Shown one piece after another: positions 34,414 to 41,865 of a DNA stretch of 41,865 nucleotides. The notes under the pieces were generated by a model that saw nothing but the letters and a program-made list of their open reading frames with translations, made no database searches and was not told the origin of the DNA. The DNA is from Verrucomicrobiaceae bacterium UBA2429. Lineage in GTDB: Bacteria > Verrucomicrobiota > Verrucomicrobiia > Verrucomicrobiales > Verrucomicrobiaceae. Each line of letters starts with the position of its first letter. Position 1 is the stretch's first letter. Both the position numbers and the translations under genes were made by a program. The DNA lies in the NCBI GenBank assembly GCA_002343505.1, contig DDQZ01000071.1:63632-105496 (forward strand). The letters are read 5' to 3'.

Positions 34414-35322
34414 TCAGGCCGGGTCTTTTTTCGGCGCCTCATCCTCCAGAGGAGGACGCGGGCGGCCTGTGCCCTCGCCCTCAGGGGGGCGGCGGAAGCC
34501 GCCACGTTCGCCGCCCTCTGGCGGACGACCGCCTTCGGGCGGGCGGCGGAATCCGCCTTCGCCGGGAGGGCCGCCTTCGGGGCGGCGGAATCCGCCCTCA
34601 CCGGGAGGACCGCCGCCGGGACGGCGCATGCCTTCACCGCCGGGCATTCCGGGAGGGCCGCCCTGGCCGCCGCGCATCGCGTTGCGCAGGCGCTCCATGC
34701 CTGCCTTCATTTCTTCTTTGCTGATCTTGCCGTCGGCGTTTTCATCCAGACGGCCAAAGCGCTGTTCGATCTCCTCGCGGGCGAAGGCGACATATTCGTC
34801 CTTGTCCACAAAGCCGTCACTGTTTTTGTCCATGCGGCCATAGATTTCCTCGGGGTTGGGTCCCATGCCTGGGCCGCCGGGGGGACGATCTCCTTGCGGA
34901 CGGTCGCCAGGGGGGCGCTCACCGGGAGGGCGTTCGCCGGGAGGGCCTGGGGGCCGTTCGCCTTCGGGCGCGGGTTTGCCTTCGGGATTCTCCGAAGGCG
35001 GGCGGCGGAAGCCGCCCTCCGATTTGCTGCCGGGGCTTTCAGGAGGTCCGCCGGGTCCGCGTCGCATGCGTTCGCCGATGGCGGCCATCTCGGACTGGTC
35101 CACAAAGCCGTCGCCATTGGTGTCCATGCGGGAAAAGCGCTCGTCGCCGTCGTCGCGCTGGGAGAGGGATTTGAACTCCTCTTTGCTGATCTTGCCGTCG
35201 CCGTCCTTGTCGGCGCGTTTCAGGAACTCAGCCAGACGGCCGCCGCCCTGCTGGGCGGATGCTGTGGAGACACCGGCGGCCAGAAGGCCGAGGGCGCACA
35301 GAAGGGTGGTTTTCAATTTCAT
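34414..35322 (-). CDS. Exported EF-hand protein with Pro/Gly-rich repeat regions
   Basis: A 302-aa protein. The start (complement of 35320-35322) gives signal MKLKTTLLCALGLLAAGVST, then ASA|QQG. Four canonical 12-residue EF-hand loops are present: 38-49 (DKDGDGKISKEE), 67-78 (DTNGDGFVDQSE), 165-176 (DKNSDGFVDKDE) and 193-204 (DENADGKISKEE). Each starts with Asp and ends with Glu, so all should bind calcium. The two pairs are separated by a Pro/Gly/Arg-rich linker (about 90-160, RPPGE/D repeats), and a second low-complexity tail (about 215-302) carries GGPPGEGGFRRP repeats. The tail ends KKDPA with no anchor. It is probably a periplasmic or extracellular calcium-binding protein; no partner is shown. 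Divergent from the cupin gene. Confidence 0.9.
   Translation of the reverse strand: MKLKTTLLCALGLLAAGVSTASAQQGGGRLAEFLKRADKDGDGKISKEEFKSLSQRDDGDERFSRMDTNGDGFVDQSEMAAIGERMRRGPGGPPESPGSKSEGGFRRPPSENPEGKPAPEGERPPGPPGERPPGERPPGDRPQGDRPPGGPGMGPNPEEIYGRMDKNSDGFVDKDEYVAFAREEIEQRFGRLDENADGKISKEEMKAGMERLRNAMRGGQGGPPGMPGGEGMRRPGGGPPGEGGFRRPEGGPPGEGGFRRPPEGGRPPEGGERGGFRRPPEGEGTGRPRPPLEDEAPKKDPA
34542..34619 (-). repeat. 39-bp tandem repeat in the EF-hand gene tail
   Basis: Two adjacent 39-bp units (34542-34580 and 34581-34619) differ at only a few bases and encode GGPPGEGGFRRP(E/P); a degenerate third copy lies toward 34480. The frame is kept because the unit is 13 codons. Copy number may vary between strains. 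Confidence 0.8.
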
Positions 35323-35413
35323 AAGGTGTGTGGGTGTGCGGGTTGGTAACGCAAGCCCTGGAACAACCCTCCGCGCCGCCGGTTGCGCGGGCATGCAAAA
35401 AAGATGCGCGGCT

Positions 35414-35442
35414 TTGACAGGAGACCTGGAAAAGGTTAGGCG
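35414..35442 (+). promoter_or_regulatory. Candidate promoter for the cupin gene
   Basis: A perfect TTGACA at 35414-35419 and, 17 bp on, TAGGCG (35437-35442). The -10 match is poor. If used, transcription would start within a few bases of the ATG at 35452, giving a nearly leaderless message. Confidence 0.3.
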
Positions 35443-35451
35443 CGCCAGACC

Positions 35452-35841
35452 ATGAACACACCACCCTCCAAGACTCAAGGCCCGCTGCTCATCCGCCATG
35501 AGGGTCACACGCCGCGCGAGCGCAGCACCTGCGGATGGCGCGACCGCCTCATCAGCCGCGAGGACGCGCCTCTGCACCCGGCGGCTTGGGCGCACGCGGT
35601 GGACATTGACGGCGCGCGGCCGCATTACCACAAGCGCAGCACGGAGCTGTATTATGTGCTTGATGGCGGCGGCGAGGTGGTGCTCGACGGCGTGGCGCAT
35701 CCGGTCACGAAAGGCTCCCTCGTCCACATCCCGCCCGGCGTGGTCCACGGGGCGCGGGGAAAAATGCGCGTGCTCGTCGTCGGCGTGCCGGACATCGCCG
35801 AGGACGACTACTTCGAGCCGGAAGAAACTTCCGCGGCGTGA
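35452..35841 (+). CDS. Small single-domain cupin protein
   Basis: A 129-aa cytoplasmic cupin. The metal-binding cupin motif 1 is HYHKRSTELYYVLDGGGEVV (His-x-His, then Glu), and motif 2 is IPPGVVHGARGKM with the later His. These are all four usual metal ligands. Cupins of this size serve as isomerases, dioxygenases or sugar/ligand binding proteins; the sequence alone does not separate these. The C-terminal EDDYFEPEE is acidic. The start at ATG 35452 has no Shine-Dalgarno. The next gene follows 53 bp downstream on the same strand and may be co-transcribed, which would hint at carbohydrate metabolism. Confidence 0.85.
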   Translation: MNTPPSKTQGPLLIRHEGHTPRERSTCGWRDRLISREDAPLHPAAWAHAVDIDGARPHYHKRSTELYYVLDGGGEVVLDGVAHPVTKGSLVHIPPGVVHGARGKMRVLVVGVPDIAEDDYFEPEETSAA

Positions 35842-35894
35842 GTCATTCGGCTGAAAGGCACGGGCGCTGAGCCGGGATATACTCCGCCCCGACC

Positions 35895-38800
35895 ATGCGA
35901 CTTTGTTTTTTTCTCATCCTCCCCCCGCTGTTGCACGCGGAGTTCCAAGAAACCTGGGAAACCGGCTACTCCGGCAGGGACGCGGATGGCGCGCATGTGC
36001 TGGGTTATTGGAAGTTCGACGAGGGCGCGGAACTCAAGGACAGCTCCGGCAAGGGCAACGACCTGGCTTTGAACGGGGCGCTGACGGTGGCTGCGGGCAA
36101 AAACGGCGGCGCGCTGGAATCCTTCGAGGGCATCCCGGTGGAGGACAAGCCGCATCAGGCGCGGGTGACCGCCGCCAGCCGGCTCACGCCCGCGGGCGCG
36201 TTCACATTCGAGCTGTGGATGAGGCCGAAGGGGGAGTTCGACAAAGGCGCGCGCTGCCATCTGGCGGACAAGAAGTATGTGCCGGACAACCACGCCGATT
36301 ACGCCTGGCAGATCACCGAGGCGGACAAGGGCGGCCTGCGCCGCCTGCTGGTCACGCTTGGCTTCGGCTCGCATTCGGAGTCGTTTTATTCGGACCCGCT
36401 GCGCATCGCTTCCGGCGAATGGCGGCATCTGGCCTTCACTTATGACGGCGCGGGTTCGGTGGCGTTTTATCACAACGGCTCCACGCTCAGCCGCGTCACC
36501 AAGCCCGGACTCGGCCCGCTGGCGCCGGGCAGGAGAGGGCTTTTCCTGGGCGACCGCGGCGGCAGCAGTTATTCGGGTTTCCCCGGTTTTCTCGATGAAG
36601 TCCGGCTCTGCGAGGGAGCGTTGAAATTCGAGCCGGTCGAAATCGAGGTGGCCAGCGCGCGCTCGGTGTGGCAGCGCATGGAGCGCGCGGAGCCGGTTCA
36701 GATCCTCTGCACGAACCTGCGCCGCGAGACACTGCGCGGCGCGAGCCTGCGGGTGGATTTCGACGGCAAGGTGGAGACTTTTCTCGTTCCGGATTTAAAT
36801 CCAGGCGCCGCGCACACGGCGCGCTTTCCAGTGAACACCGCGCTGAAGGCTGGAGCCTACACCGTGCGCGCGCGGCTGGAGGCGGGCGGCGTGTCCAGCA
36901 CGCGCGCGCTGGATTTTCACATTGTCCCGCGCCTTCCCGCCGTTCGCATGCCGGTGATCATGTGGGGCGCGGGCAGCGATGAAATACCGCGCCTCAAAGA
37001 CATCGGTTTCACCCACTTCATCGGTCTTGGTGCGCAGCTCGGCGAGATATGGGCGCAAAAGAAGGACGCACCTCCAGGAGACGCCGATTTCATCGCGCGC
37101 AACCGCGCCGCGCTTGACGCCGCGCTGGCAGCGGGGCTTGGCGTGGTGGCCAGTGTTTCGCCCGCGCGCTTGTTCGAGGGCAAGCCGGATTTCCACCGCG
37201 TGGACCGCGAGGGCATGCCCTTCCCACGCGCGACGATCTGCGCCTCGATGCCGGAGCTGCCGCCGTTTTTTGAGAACGTTGGGCGCTCCCTGGCGCGCGC
37301 CCATGGCAGCCATCCCGCCTTCACCACCGTGCTCGTCAACACTGAGGTCCGAGACGGTTCGCGCCCATCCTTCAATGCCGTGGACCGTGAAAACTACCGC
37401 GCCTTCGCCGGCGCGGACATCCCTGCGGAGGTGGATCAACGCACCGGTGTGGACTGGACCAGGCTCAAGGATTTCCCGGCGGACCGTGTCGTGCCCGACG
37501 ACCATCCCATCCTGAAATACTACCGCTGGTTTTGGACCGTGGGCGATGGCTGGAACGCGCTCCATAGCGCCCTGCACAAAGGCGTGAAATCCGTCAGCAG
37601 CCGACAGTGGACCTTCTTCGATCCCGCCGTGCGCCAGCCCTCCATCAGCGGCGCGGGCGGCACGGTGGATGTGCTCTCGCACTGGACCTACACCTACCCG
37701 GATCCGCAGCGCATCGGTCTTTGCGCGGACCAGCTCTTAGCCATGAGCACGGCGTCAGGGCGCGGCCAGAAGGTCATGAAAATGACCCAGCTCATCTGGT
37801 ATCGAAGCCAGACCGCGCCTGTGAAGCCGGGCAGGCCGGAGAATCCCGTGGCCTGGGAGGACCAAGATCCCGACGCCGCGTACATCACCATCGCCCCCAT
37901 GCACTTGCGCGAGGCATTCTGGGCAAAAATCGCCCGCCCCGTGCAGGGCATCATGTACCACGGCTGGCAGTCGCTGGTGCCCGTGACGAGCAGCAGCAGC
38001 GGCTACCGCTTCACCAATCCCAACACGATGCATGTGCTCAAGGATCTCATCCACGAGGTCGTGGAGCCGCTCGGTCCTGCGCTGATGAAGATCCCCGACG
38101 AAAGGCGCGAGGTGGCTTTCCTGGAGAGCTTCACCTCCCAAGTCTTCGCCCGTCGCGGCGGTCATGGCTACAATGGCACCTGGTCCGCCGATGCATGGCT
38201 GGCGCTCCAGCACGCGCATGTGCCTGTGGACATCCTGTTTGAGGAAACCCTGCTCAAGGACGGCCTCAACGGGCGCAGAATCCTCGTCATGACCGAGTGC
38301 GACGTGCTCAGCCAAAGCGTGCTGAGCAAAATCCGCGAGTGGCAGGCCAAAGGCGGCAAAATCCTCGCCGACGAGCACCTCTGCCCCGCTTTGAAAGCCG
38401 ACTTTGTCATCCCTTCCTTCAAGCGCTCCAAAAACGCCGCCGAGGACAAGGCGCGCGTGCTTGATCTCGCCGCGCAAATCAGCGGGCAAACCGGCGTTTT
38501 CGGTTTGTCCCCAGGACCGCAGGCTGACACGCCGGAGGTCATCCTGCGCGCGCGTCGCGCCGGCGACGCTCGCTACCTTTTCGCCGTCAACGACCGGCGC
38601 GAGGCGGGCAGCTATGTCGGCCAGCACGGCCTGGTGCTGGAAAACGGCCTGCCCACGCGCGCCATGCTCGCCTGGCCGCAGGATGCAGTGCATGTGTATG
38701 ATCTCACCCGCGCGCGCCAGGTCATCCCGCAGCGCGAAGATGAAGGCCGCCTGCGATGGCCCTGCGAGCTCGGCCCCTGTGACGGGCGCCTTTACATGCT

Positions 38801-39110
38801 CACCCCCAAGCCGCTGCTCAGCCTCAAGCTCGACGCGCCCGACTCCGCCAAGCCCGGCCACAGCGCCACACTCGCCGTCACACTCACCACCACCCAGGAA
38901 GCGCCTTTGAACGCCGTCGTCCCGGTCGAGGTGCGTGTGCGCGATGCCAATGGCAGACCCGCCGAGGGCAGCGGCCACTACGCCACCGAAGGCGGCAGGC
39001 TCAGCGTCACGCTCGACATAGCCCCCAACGAAGACCCCGGCTCGTGGGAAATACGCGTCCGCGAACTTGCCTCCGGCATGGAGTCCGCGAGCTGGATGCG
39101 CGTGGAATGA
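35895..39110 (+). CDS. Exported LamG domain protein with TIM-barrel glycosidase-like region
   Basis: A 1071-aa protein with a short signal (MRLCFFLILPPLLHA). Residues about 32-249 are a LamG/concanavalin-A-like sandwich (GYWKFDEGAELKDSSGKGND, FTFELWMRPKG, WRHLAFTYDGAGSVAFYHNG, GFLDEVRLCEGAL). From about 350 a barrel-like part follows: MPVIMWGAGSDEIPRLKDIG, LGVVASVSPARLFEG, VLVNTEVRDGSR with N482-T483-E484 (an Asn-x-Glu that could be a clan GH-A acid/base), then a long insert. Residues about 794-829 (RILVMTECDVLSQSVLSKIR, KGGKILADEH) resemble the glutamine-amidotransferase-like trimerisation domain of GH42 enzymes. The last 100 residues are beta-sandwich. I would call it a putative glycoside hydrolase without family; catalytic residues are a guess. 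It follows the cupin gene by 53 bp. Confidence 0.8.
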   Translation: MRLCFFLILPPLLHAEFQETWETGYSGRDADGAHVLGYWKFDEGAELKDSSGKGNDLALNGALTVAAGKNGGALESFEGIPVEDKPHQARVTAASRLTPAGAFTFELWMRPKGEFDKGARCHLADKKYVPDNHADYAWQITEADKGGLRRLLVTLGFGSHSESFYSDPLRIASGEWRHLAFTYDGAGSVAFYHNGSTLSRVTKPGLGPLAPGRRGLFLGDRGGSSYSGFPGFLDEVRLCEGALKFEPVEIEVASARSVWQRMERAEPVQILCTNLRRETLRGASLRVDFDGKVETFLVPDLNPGAAHTARFPVNTALKAGAYTVRARLEAGGVSSTRALDFHIVPRLPAVRMPVIMWGAGSDEIPRLKDIGFTHFIGLGAQLGEIWAQKKDAPPGDADFIARNRAALDAALAAGLGVVASVSPARLFEGKPDFHRVDREGMPFPRATICASMPELPPFFENVGRSLARAHGSHPAFTTVLVNTEVRDGSRPSFNAVDRENYRAFAGADIPAEVDQRTGVDWTRLKDFPADRVVPDDHPILKYYRWFWTVGDGWNALHSALHKGVKSVSSRQWTFFDPAVRQPSISGAGGTVDVLSHWTYTYPDPQRIGLCADQLLAMSTASGRGQKVMKMTQLIWYRSQTAPVKPGRPENPVAWEDQDPDAAYITIAPMHLREAFWAKIARPVQGIMYHGWQSLVPVTSSSSGYRFTNPNTMHVLKDLIHEVVEPLGPALMKIPDERREVAFLESFTSQVFARRGGHGYNGTWSADAWLALQHAHVPVDILFEETLLKDGLNGRRILVMTECDVLSQSVLSKIREWQAKGGKILADEHLCPALKADFVIPSFKRSKNAAEDKARVLDLAAQISGQTGVFGLSPGPQADTPEVILRARRAGDARYLFAVNDRREAGSYVGQHGLVLENGLPTRAMLAWPQDAVHVYDLTRARQVIPQREDEGRLRWPCELGPCDGRLYMLTPKPLLSLKLDAPDSAKPGHSATLAVTLTTTQEAPLNAVVPVEVRVRDANGRPAEGSGHYATEGGRLSVTLDIAPNEDPGSWEIRVRELASGMESASWMRVE

Positions 39111-39123
39111 GCGCCGCCGCGCT

Positions 39124-41766
39124 TCAGTCCGCCGCGCGCAGCCCGTTGAGCAAAAGATTGAGGGCCTGAATCTGATCCATGTCCTTTTTCTTCTCCTTCG
39201 CCGCCTGCTCCGCGTCAAAAAGAGTGTCGAAGTCGTCAAAGGGCACCAGGTCCGCATGGATGCGGGCACGCCGGCATGAGTTTTTAAAAGTCTTGTCCTC
39301 GAACCAGCGCAGGATATCCGCCTTTTCGGATTCGCTGGCCGCAAAACCCGCGCCCATTGCGGAGGGGATGCGCGTCAGCGGGCGGAAGCCTTTCAACAAG
39401 CTGTAGGCGCACCAACGGTCATGCTCGATGCGCGCCAGCGCTTCTTCAGCCGCCGCCGCCGTTTGACCTTTTCCGATCAGTCGCTTGCGCACGCGCGCCT
39501 TCACATGCGCGTGGGCCGCCGCCTGGCGGCTGGATTCCTTGTCGGCCTCGGAAATGCCCGACCATGCGTCCACGCACTTGCCGTCAAAATCCTCGATGGG
39601 CATGCCAAGGCTTTTCCCAAGGCCGAAAGCATAGATGCCGTTCAAGCGGCGCGCCACGCGGTCTATCTCGTCACCGCGCACCGCCTTCTTTGAGCAGTCG
39701 CCCATGAAATCGGAGAAGACGACGACCGGCAGGGTGGGGTGGTCGCGGTTGAGCGCCTGCTCGATGTCATCGCGATACACATCCTCCGGCGTGTTGTAGT
39801 AGAGAGTCAGGGTGATGTCCCGTTTGAGCGCCGCGCGTTGCCGCTCCAGCACAGGCGCGAGCAGTGCCGCCAGAGCCGCGGACTCCGGCGCGCTTTCCAG
39901 GGCGATGAAGACCGAGGTCACCTCCTTCTTCGCGCGCAGGGCAAGCCCGCCCTCAAAAAGATCCACCAGCGCTCGCTCGCTGGAAGGATGTTTCAGGAAG
40001 AGCACCACCGGAAGCACCTGCTTCTCAAGCCAGACCCACTCTGGAAAAGCGCAGGGCTGGCCCTCCCTCTCTGCGGCTGAGTAGACTGGATGACGCGCCA
40101 CCAGCCTGTCCCTCGCGGCCTGCGGATCAGGTGAAAGCCAGGCGATGCTCAAGGGGCGGCCTTTCTCGAAGTGTCCGAGTTGGAGAAACTGTTCGAACAG
40201 CTCCCAAGCCATCAATGACTCTCCGATGAGCACCACACGCGCGCCAGCAGCATCCGGGGAGGCGGCGAAACGGTCCAGCGGATGCCGCTCCAGAAGCATC
40301 CGCGCGGTCACGGTCTCGGCGTTGAAGATGCGCAAGTCCAGCCCGTGGTTTTCCGGCAGCACATCCTTCAAGATTTGCGCTGTGGCCCTGTCCTTGAGGG
40401 AGACACCGCAGACCAGCGCCTGGTCGTCGCTTGTCTTCCTCCCCAACGGAGCGCCTTTGCCACGCCCGAAAAATATGCCGCCGCTGCCGCCCAGTTTCGC
40501 CAGCTCATGCACGATGCGCATGTTGGTCTCGTCATCCTGGGAGCAGACAAAAGCATGGCGCAGCCTGGCGATGCCCGCCTGGCGAAGGATGGCTGGATCA
40601 CCGGCGTCACCTTCGATCAGCATGGCTCCGGCGCGTCGGCACAGGTCGCGCGCGGCCTCGTCGGGCTGCTGCTCGATGACCAGCGTCGGTCTGCGCCGGC
40701 TGCCATTCTCCACCAGCGCCCGGCCGCGCCAGCCTAGACCGCAGATCAGGTCATGCGGCAGAAAATGCGCCGTGAACCAGCGTCTCAGCCAGGCCCAAAC
40801 ACCGAAGACTTTTTCAAAGAACGCCGCCAGGCCAAGCCCCGCGAAGCCCACCGCCAGCCAGCGCCCAAGCCGCACCTGCCATGCCCCGCCGCCGCCCAGC
40901 CCCGTGTCCTCCGTCAGTCCCTCCATCACCAGATGACTCAGCGCCAGGATGGAGTGGTCCAGCATGCTGATTGTGTCACGTTCGCAGGCATCCACGCTCT
41001 CACGATAGCCAGCCAGGCTGAAGAACACCGAGAAGAAAAACAGCGCCGCCAGCAGCAGCGCCCGCGTCACCGGCCAGAAGAGTTTGCGCCCTGCCAAACC
41101 GGAAAAGCGCGCCAGCCGCGCAGGCTGGATGGCGCCGAGCGTGAACGCCTCGGTGGCCGGATGCGGATTCGACTGGCGCGGCACCGCGAGCCACACCACG
41201 CGCAGTGGAGTCCGTCCCTTCTGCTTGCGTATTTGCTGGCACTCCTGGGACACCGCATAGGCCAGCGTATCACCGGTGCCGCCCATGCCGCCGCCGTAAA
41301 TGCCATCCCAGAGCGCCACAAGCACATCCGCGTTTTCCGCCAGATGTCTCCCCGCCTGCCGGTAGCACTCCTGGCGGTGCTTTTCATCGGTCTGTTTGTC
41401 CGGGCGTTCCGGCGGCAGCGGCGGCGGCGGCAGCGGCACCTCATGCGCCTTCTGCGACAGCGCGGCAAAGCTCCATTCCGCTCCGGGAGTGAATTTTGCC
41501 TCATCCGCCTCCACCACATCCCGATACCCTGTTTTGTCAAAAGGCAGGACCCATTCCAATCGCGGTGTTTTACCCTCCACCGCGCCCTCCAAGAAAATCT
41601 TTGCCGCCATTTGGTCCGCGCCAGCCGATAGCGAAGTCAAAACAACGGGATTGCCAGTTATGCGTGCCTGCTCGTCCTGCCACCACTTTCCCAGCGCTTT
41701 CTGGATGGTCGGAAAATCACCTGCATTGAGGTCACGATGTCCAATCAAAGCGTATCTGCGGCTCAT
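39124..41766 (-). CDS. SLOG - two-TM - tandem RCK/TrkA-N-like - RyR protein
   Basis: An 880-aa protein starting at MSRRYALIGHRDLNAGDF (complement of 41764-41766); an ATG at 41793 and a TTG at 41817 are in frame but look unlikely. Residues 1-200: SLOG-type Rossmann domain with GHRDL (9-13), SLSAGADQ (45-52), LPFDKTGYRDVVE (74-86) and ADVLVALWDGIYGGGMGGTGD (147-166). Hydrophobic segments about 230-252 and 302-327 flank a 50-residue loop, like a 2TM pore. Residues about 336-500: TrkA-N/RCK domain (DLICGLGWRGRAL, EGDAGDPAILRQAGI, FVCSQDDETNMRI). About 508-740: a second Rossmann/RCK-like domain (RVVLIGESLMAWELFEQF). About 776-846: RyR domain (ALARIEHDRWCAYSLLKGF, IHADLVPFDDF). The order suggests a ligand-controlled channel or a membrane nucleotide sensor; no TVGYG filter is visible. 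No nucleotide cyclase lies beside it in the window. Confidence 0.87.
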   Translation of the reverse strand: MSRRYALIGHRDLNAGDFPTIQKALGKWWQDEQARITGNPVVLTSLSAGADQMAAKIFLEGAVEGKTPRLEWVLPFDKTGYRDVVEADEAKFTPGAEWSFAALSQKAHEVPLPPPPLPPERPDKQTDEKHRQECYRQAGRHLAENADVLVALWDGIYGGGMGGTGDTLAYAVSQECQQIRKQKGRTPLRVVWLAVPRQSNPHPATEAFTLGAIQPARLARFSGLAGRKLFWPVTRALLLAALFFFSVFFSLAGYRESVDACERDTISMLDHSILALSHLVMEGLTEDTGLGGGGAWQVRLGRWLAVGFAGLGLAAFFEKVFGVWAWLRRWFTAHFLPHDLICGLGWRGRALVENGSRRRPTLVIEQQPDEAARDLCRRAGAMLIEGDAGDPAILRQAGIARLRHAFVCSQDDETNMRIVHELAKLGGSGGIFFGRGKGAPLGRKTSDDQALVCGVSLKDRATAQILKDVLPENHGLDLRIFNAETVTARMLLERHPLDRFAASPDAAGARVVLIGESLMAWELFEQFLQLGHFEKGRPLSIAWLSPDPQAARDRLVARHPVYSAAEREGQPCAFPEWVWLEKQVLPVVLFLKHPSSERALVDLFEGGLALRAKKEVTSVFIALESAPESAALAALLAPVLERQRAALKRDITLTLYYNTPEDVYRDDIEQALNRDHPTLPVVVFSDFMGDCSKKAVRGDEIDRVARRLNGIYAFGLGKSLGMPIEDFDGKCVDAWSGISEADKESSRQAAAHAHVKARVRKRLIGKGQTAAAAEEALARIEHDRWCAYSLLKGFRPLTRIPSAMGAGFAASESEKADILRWFEDKTFKNSCRRARIHADLVPFDDFDTLFDAEQAAKEKKKDMDQIQALNLLLNGLRAAD

Positions 41767-41865
41767 AAAGGGATGTGGAATTCCTGCCAGCATGAGGAAC
41801 CGACGCCCGTGCCACAATCCAAATCTTGGTCACGCTGAAAAAATGTAAGCGTCATCCACGCGCCC

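Noticed and set aside
34313..34843. Plus-strand open frame in the EF-hand gene rich in Pro/Ser/Arg
   Set aside because: Product is a low-complexity shadow of the GGPPGEGG repeats; the minus frame has signal peptide and four EF-hands.
37755..39344. 529-aa minus-strand open frame over the LamG-glycosidase gene
   Set aside because: Overlaps a well-supported plus-strand gene and has no recognisable domain.
1..41865. Transposase, integrase, phage or attachment-site signatures
   Set aside because: I found no transposase or integrase motifs, terminal inverted repeats or tRNA genes; the large genes are intact.

Overview
This is a GC-rich bacterial window that most resembles a member of the Verrucomicrobiota, perhaps a Prosthecobacter/Verrucomicrobiaceae-type genome. 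That is inferred from gene content, because no rRNA or tRNA marker is present. The indicators are an ECF-type sigma factor paired with a Ser/Thr kinase carrying a WD40-like tail, a PVC-type secreted dehydrogenase fused to a CxxCH heme domain, Tat-exported amidohydrolase and sugar-isomerase-like proteins, and very large secreted proteins built from delta-60, choice-of-anchor D, cadherin-like and Ig-like modules. Coding density is high, intergenic gaps are at most about 270 bp, and most starts lack a good Shine-Dalgarno.

Layout. 1-1103 (-): 5' part of uvrB, truncated by the window edge. 1375-5253 (+): sigma factor and membrane kinase, where the kinase GTG codon directly follows the sigma stop codon. 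5482-26497 (+): three tandem, closely spaced genes for giant exported proteins (1895, 1159 and 3931 aa), together 21 kb. 26634-29270 (+): secreted beta-propeller dehydrogenase-like protein with a c-type heme motif. 29338-32518 (+): compact operon of ABC ATPase, M20 metallopeptidase and Tat-exported amidohydrolase. 32624-33544 (-): Tat-exported xylose-isomerase-like TIM barrel. 33671-34195 (-): Bcp-type peroxiredoxin with an N-terminal export signal. 34414-35322 (-): exported four-EF-hand protein with Pro/Gly-rich repeats, followed by a clear hairpin terminator. 35452-35841 (+): small cupin. 35895-39110 (+): LamG plus TIM-barrel glycosidase-like exported protein. 39124-41766 (-): 880-aa SLOG - two-TM - tandem RCK/TrkA-N-like - RyR protein.

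How the parts may work together. The sigma factor/kinase pair immediately upstream of three giant exported proteins looks like a surface-structure locus with its own signalling pair; co-regulation is an inference from order and strand. The largest protein contains two blocks of exactly seven delta-60 repeats, each followed by a related 'cap' domain, so it probably carries two seven-bladed propellers from an internal duplication. The middle of the window looks like catabolism of external organic matter (dehydrogenase, amidohydrolase, isomerase, glycosidase-like protein). The last gene is the most striking single protein: a nucleotide-sensor-like SLOG domain, a two-TM segment, two Rossmann/RCK-like domains and a RyR domain in one chain, which together suggest a ligand-gated channel or nucleotide-responsive defence/signalling protein.
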